Source: Salvator merianae (Eukaryota; Chordata; Lepidosauria; Squamata; Teiidae). Taken from it: DNA of 64,000 bases. A program made the position numbers and the translations under genes. Shown here in pieces: positions 12,313 to 24,329 of the stretch (the first letter of the stretch is position 1; every line of letters starts with the position of its first letter). The DNA lies in NCBI GenBank assembly GCA_003586115.2, contig QVOM02000115.1, forward strand, positions 10,516,621 to 10,580,620, read 5' to 3'. The notes under the pieces were generated by a model. It saw nothing but the letters and a program-made list of their open reading frames with translations. It made no database searches and was not told the origin of the DNA.

Positions 12313-12950
12313 CTGGTGACCTAGGACTCAGATGTTTACAATACAGTAAAATATGAAAAGTTATCACAATAGAAGCAAAGCAACCAATACTGGGTAAATC
12401 ATTCCAAGGACAAGTCACCATTACAGAGACGGCTTTTCTTCAGATGGAAATAATACACGAAGAAGGGCTTTCAAAAGTGACATATGAAAAATTATGTTTG
12501 TCTTTTGCTTTAGGTGACCTTTAACAATGTCCACATACACACACAAGTAAGTGATTCTTAACAGATGTTTTCAATGTCCTGTGTGAAAATGCTTGTTTGC
12601 TTGATGCCATCTAGTCATAGCTGACTTTTGGCAACCACATGGATTGATTTTTTTCCAGACTGATGGGCCTTTTACAATCTTTCTTAAGTCTGCCAGGGAA
12701 GTTTTCATTGCTGCCATAATTGCATCTATCCATCTACTAGCTGGCTAAACTCTTAATCTTCTCCTTTCTACTTCCAATAGCATCACCACATTTTCCAGAA
12801 AGTTTGATCTTCTCATTATATTCCCAAAGTATGACAGTTTAAGTATTGTCATTTGTGCTTTATTTGGTCTAGAATCTATTGATAAGTCTTTCTAGCTACC
12901 CAAGGTACTCTGAGAAGACTTCTCCAGCAGCAAAGTTCAAAAGAGTCCAC

Positions 12951-13384
12951 ATGTTTTCAGTTTTGGACCTGTTCTGACAGGGAAAATACAGTGCCATTAT
13001 GACTGCACTATGGTGGGATTGCCATATGTATCTATGGCAACCCCAGCACAGCTCCACTATATACCCCCAAGATGCATGATAGCCTATTGTGAGAAAACCT
13101 GATACTGGTGGCAGATTTTCCTGAAATAGTATTACGTACCTTCTGGATGGAGCCATCATCTTCACTATGGCACAATGTATGTGCAGACCCGAAAAAGACA
13201 GCCATGTATATGCGATGGTGGCAATACACACACCCGGGTACTTTGTGTTGGCAAAATATCTGGATTCAAGTGTTGCCACACACACAGACAGTGTGAGCCC
13301 CCGTGCTGTCTAGGCAACAAGCAAGTATTCTAGAGGTACTTTTCTCTGGAATATTACTTGCTGTTGCAATATTCAGCCAGCGTC
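12951..13384. mobile_element. DNA element inserted in the RTE relic (first insertion)
   Basis: The RTE homology stops after TTCAAAAGAGTCCA and resumes at CAGCCTTCCTTTGTCACAG. The block between contains CTATGGCAACC-type and TGTGCAGAC-type sequence seen in the palindromic DNA elements elsewhere. Its ends are not resolved, and minus-strand frames through it (12896-13285) are not genes. Confidence 0.5.
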
Positions 13385-13487
13385 TGGAGCCAGCCTTCCT
13401 TTGTCACAGCCTAGCATTTGCATCCATATAGCAAAGTGTTCAAAACCATGACATTAACCATTCTGATTTTCTGTTCACACTTACCCA

Positions 13488-13914
13488 TTGTAGTAGCAAA
13501 AACAGACTCTCACCAGGTAAATGATTCATACTGTCCCATCACTGAAGCATCCAGGAGCAACTACAACTACTCCCAAACATAAGTTGTCCACAGCTTGACC
13601 AGTAGTGGGTAGATTGTTCCTGGTCAACAGCATTTGCATCTTCTTCCAGGTGCAAATACTGCAAGTTGGCAGTGTGGCATGGCTATGACTGCACAGTCAC
13701 GTGCCATGTCCCCAATTGCTATGGCAATGGTGAGATGTTCACACAGCCAATGTCATGGCGGTCAGGCTGGCCACCCACACTGTTAGTGCTGGGGGGCTGG
13801 TACAAGGCTGTTCCAGCCCTCACAGTTCAGATGGCTGTCTCACAGCAGGGTCTTCTGCAGCCTAGAATGGTTATCAGTATACCATTCTAGGCTGTCTAAT
13901 GCGAAGAGACCCTA
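13488..13914. mobile_element. DNA element inserted in the RTE relic (second insertion)
   Basis: It interrupts RTE homology and carries a perfect hairpin, with 14-base arms at 13858-13871 and 13881-13894 around a 9-base loop. Block 13660-13760 has GGCATGGCTATGACTGCAC and GCCATGTCCCC, related to the CCATGG module of other elements. A 23-base sequence at 13488-13510 recurs in perfect inverted orientation at 14258-14280. Confidence 0.5.
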
Positions 13915-14459
13915 TGTTCATTGAGTTGTTGCAACACTTTAAAATATTCCATAAACTTTTCATTGGTGCTTTTCCTAGTACCAACCTTCAACATGCTTCC
14001 CTTTGACTAGACCCTTTATTATTAATCATAGATCCCAGGAGACAAAAAACATTGGCTCTTTCCAGAGCTTCACCTAATTAGTGATTGTTCCTATTGACAT
14101 GATCTTCGTCTTCTTAAGATTTAGGTTTAAACCCATCTTCTCATTCTCTTCTTTCCCTCTAGCTAATAGGACCCTTACATCTTTTTTTCTCCTTTTCTGC
14201 TAGCAGAGTGACATCATCTGAAAATGCTTCACCTAAATCTGCTGTTTTCAAAGAAATAGAGTCTGTTTTTGCTACTACAAGCCATCCAAGCTGATAAAGT
14301 CTTACTGCAGTGGCCTACTCTATCACCTTCTTCCTTGATTAACAAAGCATGGATATACATATAAAAAAGCACTAAAAGCACTTGAAAAGACAAATGCAAA
14401 AGCAGCACTCCAAAATTTCAATAAGATTGGCTGAAGCAAGGTGAGAGAATAGGAGGACA

Positions 14460-15070
14460 TCAAGGAAGTCTGCCCAAGATGTTGGGATGCCTAAGACACA
14501 CCATAAATTAAAGTTGCATAATAACCAAGCTAATCAAGTAGAATTGGTACTGGGGACAGGAAATCCTTCTTCCTCCATGGTGGCAGTGTTGATGGTGATA
14601 AAACTGGTAAGAGTCTACATCAAATGTGGAATATTTCAGAAAGATTCCCTTTCACCTCTACGTTTTATGATTGCTATTATACCATGGTCAATAATATTGA
14701 ACAAGACAAATTGTGCTATCAAATAGCAAAGCAAAGTGGGAAATAAGTTATCATCTGAAAATGGATAATTATATATTGGAAATCAGCAGCAGAAACTGAA
14801 TAATAGCTAAACATAGCTGGACTATTTTGCTAAGGCACAGAAATGAAATTTGGAATTGAAAGAAATGTGCATTATCAGTTACTCAAGGAAAATTCTGAGT
14901 CAGATGGAATTAAACTCAGAGATACAAAACTAAAGTACTGATAAAGAAGAAAAATATAAACACTGAGTAATTTTACAAATTTAAGATATTCAACAAAAAC
15001 AAAAAAGAAGGGACTTTCCAGATAGTACAAAAGTGATGGTATCTTGTTGATATTATGGAAGGATCAACAA
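14460..15070 (+). pseudogene. R4/Dong-like LINE reverse transcriptase relic
   Basis: Plus-strand translation of 14580-14720 gives a reverse-transcriptase core block, VRVYIKCGIFQKDSLSPL followed by IAIIPWSIILNKTN. It matches the GIFQGDSLSPL block of R4/Dong-type LINEs. Farther on, shifted frames give AGLFC, TEMKFGIE, SDGIKLRDTKLKY and EEKYK, which are in the right order for the same domain. The YxDD region near 14780 is not intact. Stops and frameshifts are frequent. The clade name comes from remembered motif similarity; a related R2-group LINE is possible. Confidence 0.6.
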
Positions 15071-15139
15071 AAATCCCCAACATTTAAGTTATTATTTAAG
15101 TCACCTTAGCCACTATATTTTATTTAGCTGCCATATATT

Positions 15140-15725
15140 TGACATGCATCTATTTGGGCATAACACTGGAAGGGACTCTAAGCCATTTATGCACTTGTCT
15201 GGGATATCTCGGAGCAAGGTGAGTTGGCCTCATCCACGATCAGCACTCTGGGTTGGGTTGCTAGTAAGGCAGGATAGGGCTACCCACACTTCAGATAACC
15301 CATGCCATTGCAGGCCTGGCTTCGAGGGCTAGCCCCAGTTCTTGAAGCTGGCACTCAGCCTTTGAAAGTCAAGAACAAATGTTCCTGGCCTTTGCAGTTT
15401 CTGGACAGAACTTTTTCTGTGCATGCTGATTTCTAGCACCAATTCAGGTCATAATTTCTTGTGCCTCACCAAAAAGTCCCCCGGCTGTATTTCAAACTAC
15501 ACAAACACACTGCCTGCATGTCCAGAATTCAGATAGCTGTGCAATTGTAGACCGCTTTGAAGAGGTCTACCGCTGAACTAGGATAGAATGCCATTATGGT
15601 ACCCTATCCTGGTTCTTGGCCTAGCCTGATGCAGACAGGAAATACCAGTGGTGGCCAAGGCTGCTGGTCTGCATTGGTGTGCAGACATAGGGGTCTAGAC
15701 CCTCTGCTCTCATGGACTAAAGCTG
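15140..15725. mobile_element. probable palindromic DNA element (ends unclear)
   Basis: It contains an inverted pair around 15549-15585 (TAGACCGCTTT / AGAGGTCTA) and GTCTAGACC-like and CAGACATAGGGGTC blocks shared with the elements at 11177 and 19108. Termini cannot be placed, so the limits are approximate. Confidence 0.4.
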
Positions 15726-15763
15726 AGTGAGAAAAGGGTGTGAGACTCACCAACCCTACCCAA

Positions 15764-15764
15764 T

Positions 15765-15824
<60 letters not shown>

Positions 15825-15825
15825 T
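15764..15825. repeat. (TTTC)n microsatellite
   Basis: About 15 uninterrupted TTTC units. Confidence 0.95.
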
Positions 15826-15934
15826 TGTTCATGTGGTGAGCTACTAGAACTCCTCTGCAATGCTTTATCTACTGATTTTGCCAGACTGACAGTAAGTCAA
15901 ATACATGACATGGGTCTGGGTGGCCACAGCGAAA

Positions 15935-16262
15935 GACACAGCTAGCGTTCCTTTCGCATTTGTCTCCCCCCTCACTGTCTGGAGTGCACCAAAGGTTGAA
16001 TAGATAGATAGGGCATTAGATAGGTCTAATGTGGAATAGACCACACAGTGCAGACACTGTCCACACTGCATGGTGGGAAACCACTCCAGCATTTGTGGTG
16101 CAAATGTTAGTAGCCATGACCGATTCTCTCCATGGCAACGGTCAGGAAGCATCTGGCTGCTGCCATGGCTACCAGTAGGCCCACCTGGGCCTACCACAAG
16201 TCTGCACTAGCATGCAGATATAATCTGGAATAAACCCAGTGCCAAAATGCACTATGTTTAGC
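15935..16262. mobile_element. DNA element with internal CCATGG hairpin module
   Basis: Positions 16110-16178 contain TAGCCATGAC, CCATGGCAACGGTCAGGAAG and CTGCTGCCATGGCTAC, a stem-loop module also found at 33057-33150, 38751-38800 and 59671-59730. The right part (CTGCACTAGCATGCAGATA) matches the 48-kb MITE. There is no protein content. Confidence 0.55.
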
Positions 16263-18730
16263 TATGATGTGAAAGGAAAAACTGAAATGCTAATTTTCTT
16301 CAGCACATGAGAGGATCACCTCACTCTTATGAATAAAGCATTTTTAGTTGTGACATGAGAAGGAAAGCAAGAAATCTGAAGAATAAAAATTGATTCCTAA
16401 ATGTTTTCATGAAGTAATCTGTGGTTTCTAAGTTACAAAAAAAACCCACTTCTAATAAAATATCAATAGTTGTATTAGAGAAAGAAAGGCCAAGAGTATT
16501 GATTGACTGATATGAAAAATATTAGATGGATGGCTCTATAAAGGAAACAGTGAACAACAGATAACCAGCTGGGGATTTATTACCTAGATACATTTGGTTT
16601 GAAAAGTACTGAGTAATCTGACTCCTACAAGCAGAAAGAAAGGCTATTTTCCCTCTAGAAAATATCCTCTATATAAAGAAATTTTAAGTGTGCATGCACA
16701 CATGTCTCTGTATGAAAAATGCCCTTTAAAGGTAGCATATTTCTATGCTTCTTAACTTCATGTACTGCATTGTCAACCAGACTTGGCAGAGATGAGAAAG
16801 CTGACAGGTCTCCCGAGAGCTCCAGTAAAAGCTGCTGTGCAGAAGTCTGGAACAACATAGATCTGATCCTGCATGTAATGAGACCAAACAGAGCTGGAAG
16901 GAAAATGTCCTTCCTTCCACCCACCACTTCTCTTGCAATAAATACATAAATAAGAGAAATATGTGTGCACAATGGAGATCAGGAGAAGACTGCTAGCGTG
17001 TTGTCAGTTGTACCTCGCAATTTCTCTCTGTGCATTTTCCCTGGGAGGCTGACTTTACAGAAGGAATTATCTTAGCAGGGAGAGAGTATAAGGAGAAAGA
17101 GAAAAGGTAGAGATTTGTTGAATGTTTTTGCTGACATATCGGGGGTTTCTTCATTGGGCACACCCTTATGGATGGCCCATGATTTTTGAAACGTGTTGCT
17201 TGCTTTAATCCTTCCCACACAGATTCACAGGGAATTACCATGCATGTTTACTTTAAAATAAATCCCACTATGTTCAGATGGGATCTTTTCTTAAGTGTGC
17301 ATTTGAGATTACAGCCTCACAAAAGTGTTTTAGAAGATCTCAGAAGGATGGGAAGTACTCACTCGCTACTTTTAATGAAGCATCTGTGATAATGGTATGT
17401 AGATTTTTTTCATGATTATGGAATCTATCTAGACCAGATAAATAAATAAATAAGTGAAATGAATTGTATGTATTAGGTTTCCTACATTTGGTTTCACTGA
17501 TATGAAAAAAGGCTGTTTATTAATAAACATTTTGAATGTGCAGAATCAAAAGTCCTAGCTGTTTTGCACTGATAGCTGCAAAGTATGGTAACCATTTAGG
17601 TGCCAATGGGACCATGCTCACTCAGGATAAGTATAAAAGGAAAATATATGTTGAAGCAACCCAGCTTTACCATTCCTGCTGGACTCACAATAGCTCCACC
17701 CCACATAACATATTTGCACTAAGGAGTAAATGCTTTTCCTACATAAAGCATCTATGTTTTTGGATAAGATAAACCTGAAGCCACAGTGGGATCAGCTCAG
17801 AAATTTAAGCTGTACACCTTTCAGCAATTGTCTTTTGCAGGCATAGCCATTTAGTTCATCAAAAACCAGATCTGGCCAGCTTCAGTCATTCATTTGTAAA
17901 TATTTATTTGTGTTTTTGTCCAAATCATTTCAATCTCAAAGGATATTCTGGCATAGAAACCTGATTCAATCAGTACCTTCCACATCAGAGGTTTATTTGG
18001 TTATGTTAATTTAGTATTCACCTTAGCTGAGATATGATTAGGAGTCTCAAGAACTACATGACCTTTAGTATCTTCCCTTTTCCTGACTAGGAAAGTCCAA
18101 GGTATTGCCTTGGTCCTTCCAAATCCTGTCCCTTCTTGTCCCAGAAAAAAAAGTCCTATATTTGCCTCTGCTTTGGGGAAAAGGCCAATCTTTTTCTTTC
18201 TTTTCCCCTATGATCCAGAACAGGTAAATACTGCCCAATCCCCCTTGGACTTTTAGCCAAGTCAATGCTTTGAGTAACAGCAAGTGTGAGGTTGAATGGT
18301 GAGAGATGATGTGGAACTGCATGCCAGGCACATGTTTAGACCAGTTGAGAGCTTTGGGAGAGAGCTTAAGCTACCCGGTTGTGTTGTGGCATTCAGCTAA
18401 GAAACATTAAACAACATTTGAGTGATATGTTAATCATAGACCCTCTTCTTGCCTACAAGAATTGCTGTTCCTGGTATCAAGTTTACATTCTTGTATTGAC
18501 TTCATTGTGTTTTCAGAACAATAAAATGTTTTCTTGACATTTTCTTCATAAAGAAATTTCAGAGGAGTTTGGGCTTCCTCTTTGTTTCCCCTCCCTTTGG
18601 AATCCACCACAGCTAATTGGTCATTACACCAATCCTAGTCACTTAAGATCCGAGTTGTGTGAACTGGAGGCTAATTTTCCCAGTACACAAACAGTTCACA
18701 TGAGAAACTAGAACAACTTTAAGTTTAATA
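16263..18730. other. no recognised gene
   Basis: Unassigned AT-rich sequence. The frames at 16655-16972 and 16719-16949 overlap on opposite strands, and neither is recognisable. A short AATA run lies near 17440. Confidence 0.4.
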
Positions 18731-18821
<91 letters not shown>

Positions 18822-18842
18822 GAAAGAAAGAAAGAAAGAAAA
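18731..18842. repeat. (AAAG)n microsatellite
   Basis: About 27 units with two GAGAAAG interruptions. Open frames across it on the minus strand encode only a Phe/Leu/Ser repeat and are artefacts. Confidence 0.95.
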
Positions 18843-19107
18843 GTTTCAGTTGTGAGAAAAAGCTGCAATACATACAAACAACATTGGTATCTATGTGGGA
18901 AAATTGCTACAATATAAATGTCATCCAGCTGCAAGGACTGTTCACTTGAAATGACAAGGCAACAATGTTTTTGGAGACAGGCTGAAAGCTACTTTATAAT
19001 GGCAAAGCAATATTATCTTTACTGCTTTGATTTTATGAATTAGTTGCAATCTGCCCAGTAGGAAGACAGGACTTCAACTGCACAAGTGTGCCTAAAGTAA
19101 GGTTCAC

Positions 19108-19690
19108 AGGGCCTTTCTACATGGACACTTAATACTGACTAAGAGTCCATGTAATTCACTTTTAGTACAGATCTATGAGCTCACACCCTTTGCTGGTCTG
19201 TTCTGTCTGCGGAAGACAGAATGAGATCTGGATTAAGGGAGGTCTTAATCTGGATCTCTGATAGACCCAATTAATTGAGTCTACCAGAGGGAGCAGTGGC
19301 CCTGAACTAGAACACAGGATGCATACAGAAGGCCCACCTCCCATGTTTTAGACTACTGGGGAGTATCTTTCAGCGGTATGCCATACTACACCACCAAAAA
19401 GCACTTCCCAGAGGCCCTGAGGCTAGGAACCTTTGTTCCTAGCTTTTGAAGACACGAGGGTGCAGCTGCAAAGTTTGCACAAGCTTCATGGCCATCCGTG
19501 CTGGTCTAGCCCATGCCTCCCTGTGAACCAGATCAGTGGGATGGGCTAATCTCAATCCCACTGATCTGGATCAGTGGCAGGTATGTGCAGTAAGGGCTAC
19601 TGTATGTTTCTGATCAGCTTTAGCAATTGGATGGTGGTGATCAAAAAGCTTTCTAGTGAATCTCCCTGCCCAACTATATCTTATTGCAAT
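19108..19690. mobile_element. DNA element with GGGCCTTTCTACA end and hairpins
   Basis: The left end reads GGGCCTTTCTACATGGACAC. Internally there is a perfect stem, with 15-base arms at 19528-19542 and 19555-19569, and further GATCTGGATTAAG/CTTAATCTGGATC inverted blocks near 19225. Blocks are shared with the 11.2-kb element. The right terminus is not clear. Confidence 0.5.
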
Positions 19691-20749
19691 GAATTGGCCG
19701 GAAACCTTTCCTTCCCCTGTCTAAGTGATCACTAGTTATCAATTGACCAGAATGGGAATGTGTTTAGCCCAAATTAAGATCACCATCATGCTTTTAAAAC
19801 CAAACCTAAAGAAATCATATTCTGTGTTTGTTAAAAGTCTTGGGGGGCGGGTATATGTTGTAGCACATTTATTGGAAGTTTCTTTGATCTGTGGCTGCTG
19901 CTGTGTGTTCTCTGACATTTTATATGTCTCCCTAAAGGCTCAGGTAACCCACAACTTGAAGTAAAAGTTATCACACTTCTGATGCTTCAGCTCAGGTGGG
20001 AATTCAACACAAGGCCCAAGATCTGAATTCAGTCACTGACTCCTTTAGCAGAACGGCATATAGAAAACAGAATTCATGCCAGCTCCCTGTTATAATTACT
20101 CCAAGTTTCCTGGCCATGGGTACCTGTGTCCTAAGTGTTTCTCAATATCTAGAAGTTCCCATATTCTAAAACAATAATGTCAGCCATTTAGGCTCACCCC
20201 TACATCTTCTGGTTAATTACTGAAGGCTTTGTGCTAGCTGTTCAGGGGCATCTGTTCACTTATGCCAGTCTAAGATCTGAGACAGCAGTTAGGTCACAGT
20301 CAGAGGTATGACTGCAGCAGTTCCACTTCCAACATGAAGCTTGGGTATAATCTGTTGAATTAACCTTTGTAGACAGGACACATACAATGTCTAACCCCTC
20401 AGATCCTACTTTCTGATGCCAAGTGGTAACACTTTCCAGACAACTATCTCAGAAACCTCTATTTGGGCTTGTCTCACTCAAAGATGGGTTCCTGGCTTGC
20501 TAGTCATCTCAGAGTCTCTTCAGCTTTCCATGGGAAACAGTGAATTCAGTGATAGTGATTGTGAGCTTTTGGTGGTGATGGAATACACACACAGCACACA
20601 CAAAGGGAGACTTCTTCAGTATCACCACTGCTGTCTATGGAATGGGGGTTGAGTGGGAAGGAGAAGAATTGGAGGCACTGTAGGTGTACGATGACGGGTA
20701 GTTTTCAACTGACAGGTTAACAGAGTCACATGCCTAAAGTAGCCTTAAA
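19691..20749. other. no gene seen
   Basis: No recognised repeat or coding domain; the open frames are 60-80 codons and random-looking. Confidence 0.4.
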
Positions 20750-20984
20750 CAGAGATGCGTATAATTCATTTTGAAATAAACCAGTCTCTACCCTCATGAA
20801 AGCAGAACATTAAATTGAATATTTGCACTTTCATTGTGTTTTAATCCATGGAAAGGGCATTTTCAATGGGGAAAATATCACAAAAAACACAAAAACAAAT
20901 GTGAAAAGCCACTTTTTCAATACTGCAATTCACCAACAAATTGGCAGTGAATCAAAAACACAAATATCATTTGTGTACATATTT
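20750..20984. repeat. fold-back repeat, TAGAGATGTGCA family
   Basis: The ends are CAGAGATGCGTATAATTC and TTTGTGTACATATTT. The centre, GGAAAGGGCATTTTCAATGG, matches the centre of the copies at 50.1 and 53.5 kb, and ATTTGTGTTTT/AAAACACAAAT blocks lie on both sides. Confidence 0.6.
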
Positions 20985-23900
20985 GGCTTCCAATCCCATA
21001 CTGTATAATCTTAAACCTAACAAGGCCAACTTAGCAGGCAATGGTTTCCAGAGAAGTAACTTGCAGGATAATGTGGTTGAAATTACTTGATGGTCACAAT
21101 AGTTAAGCAAAATGAGATAATGGCTTGCACCAATTATTCCTGTTGCACACCAGTCTGTGTACAATGGAACAAGTGAAGCAATGTGAATAATGGTCAAGAC
21201 TTGACTATGTGCAATGTTAATGGGATTTACCTCGTCATACTTGGGATTGACATGATAAACAACTATTGCCACACTGAAACATTTATGCAAAACAAAATAA
21301 TCTGTTGTGTCAATTATACCTGTTGGTACACAAAGCTGAAGATGGCAATGACACCAATGAAGTAAAAAATGATCACGGGCTTGCTTTCAGTATAATTTTC
21401 TCATTCCTATCTAAAAAACAACCCCCCCCCCACACTTTGTAAAAGTCTTACGCTAAAGCTCCTAACACTAGCAGCCTCTTTCCTGCTTTATTAGGTAGCC
21501 AGCCATCCAACTCTCAAAAATGCCTATACACAATAGAATATAGGGATAAATGTGATATAGAGAGAGCTTCTTGTCATGCAAGTATGTGATTTCATCCCCA
21601 AACATGATATACTGTAGTTTCAAAACCAATGGTAAAATAAGTTAGTAGGTATGGAATCAAGCCTGCAATAACTGAGACCTAGTTTCCTTTGGATAGGGTT
21701 CCTTTGCTATTTATAAATGATTCTGTGTTGGGGCACAGCTGCTTTTGAGCAGCCCAGGTTTTTCCCAGGGGCTCCAGGAACAAGGAGGAGATGGCTTTTA
21801 AAGGAGCAATTGTCTGGCTGTTGAACTTGTTGCTTGTTTATTATTGTTTATGTCCAAGCTTTGAATGCTATTCTGCATGATATGAGGGTCCTATTTTATC
21901 TTCTTTGCCAGGGACTCATTCCATCTTAGCTACACCCCTGCTTTTGTACTTTAAAACTCACTCTCGAGTAGAAAACAACCATATTAGGCAAAGTTTTGTC
22001 TTAGATCATTTCTCCCTGCCATGCTTTATAATGAACCCTAGAATGGGCAAGCATTTCCCACTGACAATCTCAACTGATACAATCTGTACTATTATTTCAG
22101 TATAATAGTTCTTGTAACGCTGCAAAAGCTATATCAGTTTCAGCTATATGTCTTACATGTAAATATTTCTGTGAATATTAACTCCCATTATATTAAACCA
22201 GGAACAAACATTGCCACTCTAATTGACATTCTGTTTTTCTAATTTCTCTGTAATTGGAATCTGAATAACTGACTGCTTGCATTTAGTACGGAGTTGTATC
22301 AGGACATTCGTAGACTGACATTCATGCATGAGCCACACAACATTCCTAAAAAGAGAGGTAAAAAGAGGAAACACTGGCATGTCTAGAAGCAACACAGCTA
22401 TTTGAAGTTTGGCAAGCTTATAACTATGGAAAAGCAGTACACCATTCTGTAAGATGATGAGCAAATAACTTGAAGATAATAATAAGGGAAATACTTTGTA
22501 TGGAACCCTTTTTTTCCTTTGTGGTTTTACAATTTAAGTTTTTTATGATACAAAAGTGCCACATTTATTTAGAACTTTCCATATTCTATTAAAGAAAGGT
22601 TTCTCCAGGTAGCACAGATATTCTGTGGATATTATTAAGCCAGAATATCTCCTGTTAAGCCCCCAAGAGCTGAGTTCAGCCATATCTCATGCTCACGGGT
22701 TTATAGTAACACTGATGGCTATGCACTGATTACTGATTGCAGGCATTTTGTTGCCATTAACTCTTCCTTAGAAAGAGCTTGGTAGAAACCTCTTGCCTTT
22801 CAGCATAAACTGAGGAATGAATCAAAGGCAGGTGAAGAAGAACAAAAATGTATCAGCCAAGAAAATGCCCCATTAGTTGTCTGCTCGTTTGGCACTTAGT
22901 GAGCTATTTTCTACTGGGTACATTTGCACAAGTTTTCAGGGGAATGACTGAATCCAGAATTTGTTTGATTGTTGCTTTCTGCACTTAGAGCTTTTGCTGC
23001 AGAAAATGGAACCATGACTACATGGAAGGCCAGGCTTCACAGTGTTACTTGCATGAAGTTGCAAAATACAGCTTTTGAAAGAGATTTTGTGAAATCTGTA
23101 GCTACAATTAAAGAGCCAACATTCCTTATGTTAATTTGGGATTACAAATACTTATCACTAATGGACAGTTAGTTGACTGGTTGTGCTAAAGCTTGACAAT
23201 TGAGTCTGATTCATAGAGTTTATCAGGTTTGTATGGAGAGAAATATTGGAGAGGAAAAGAGAGAAAGATATTTTGAAAAAAAGAACCTGATTGCAAAGAA
23301 TCCAGAAGACAAGAGTTTCTGGATTAATTACTCTAGGATCATCCATTTTTACGCTATAGATGAAACCAGCATAGAGGAAAAACAGCATTCCTAGAGTATC
23401 TGTTTCAGTAGCTGCCCCAAACCAGGCTTCTAGGAAATAGACCACCAATTCTGAATTTAAGGATTCCCACAGGATTTGGAAACATTGGCCAGTCTAGTAT
23501 CAGTGTAAAAACTACTAGGATGTAGGGAAAATACCGTAGATACTCTAGCCAAGGTGCAGGAAGTATTGAAATGATCTGTAAAGGAAGTTTATGGAGTAGT
23601 CCATTATGGTGGTAAAAGAGCCAAAGAAGAAAATCAAGAAGCAAAACATTATAGTTGTTGGATCTGTTTTGTATCAAGTGCCAGGCTCAGACTGTTTTAA
23701 GTTAATTGCTTTGATGTACATTGACCACAGAGACTAAGCTCTCATTCTGAAGACGGTAACAGTAACCCAGCACATTTCAATCCAGCATTCTCAGCTCCTC
23801 TGTGCAACTTAAGTTGATTGGCTGTTTACACTCTCAATCACTCCTTCCTTGCAATGTGCTCATTGGAGGAGAGACATAGAGCCCAGAAACACCTAAGTTT

Positions 23901-23990
23901 TAATCCAACATTACCCTGCCTTCAGAGTGAGGGGATAGATTAGCAGAGTGACAAGTAATTTTCCTTCCACATTATCTAACCCAGAAAATG
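20985..23990. other. no recognised gene
   Basis: Three kilobases of AT-rich sequence with no identified repeat apart from a short C run near 21423. 22780-23130 has low repeat content and even composition and could be conserved non-coding DNA, but nothing in it proves this. Confidence 0.35.
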
Positions 23991-24329
23991 GGTTCAGGTT
24001 TGACCCAGTTTGAATCAAACTGGGTGGTTTGACAGAATTGTAATCAAATTGGACTGAACCACCATTGCCACTTTGAAAAGGGGCTGGTTTGAACCAAACC
24101 AGGGGATGTTTGTTCAAATGAGTCGAACCACCTGGTTTAATTTAAACCGATTTGAGTTTGGTTACAATTGATTTTTACAGTTAAAAAAAAATAGATTTGA
24201 ATCTGTTGAATGTTTGAACTCAAACTGGGTCAAGCCTGTTCAGCTCAGTTTGAATTCAAACCAAATACTATGTGGTACGGTTCAATTCAAACCGAACCAC
24301 AGTTTTGTGGTTTTCTGTGCATATCTTCC
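23991..24329. repeat. fold-back repeat, TAGAGATGTGCA family
   Basis: Dense TTTGAACCAAACC, GGTTCAATTCAAACC and AACCACC blocks occur in both orientations, with AAAAGGGGCTGG in the left half. The right end is CTGTGCATATCTTCC; the left end is eroded to CAGAAAATGGGTTC. Confidence 0.6.

Larger units (their letters stand above)
12593..14257 (-). pseudogene. RTE-clade LINE relic, antisense, split by two insertions
   Basis: On the minus strand this is a decayed RTE non-LTR retrotransposon, covering the reverse-transcriptase C-terminal half and the region after it. I recognise the characteristic antisense blocks TTTGATCTTCTCATTATAT and CCAAAGTATGACAGTTT, then GTCTTTCTAGCTACCCAAGG, CTTCTCCAGCAGCAAAGTTC and GACATGATCTTCGTCTTCTT. 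Three RTE segments are visible: about 12593-12950, 13385-13487 and 13915-14257. The gaps between them are filled by palindromic DNA elements. All frames are broken. It differs from the BovB copy at 28.6 kb and looks older. The family assignment rests on remembered consensus, so the exact subfamily is uncertain. Confidence 0.75.

Noticed and set aside
18643..18934. Two overlapping minus-strand frames with Phe-Leu-Ser repeats
   Set aside because: Artefact of the AAAG array.
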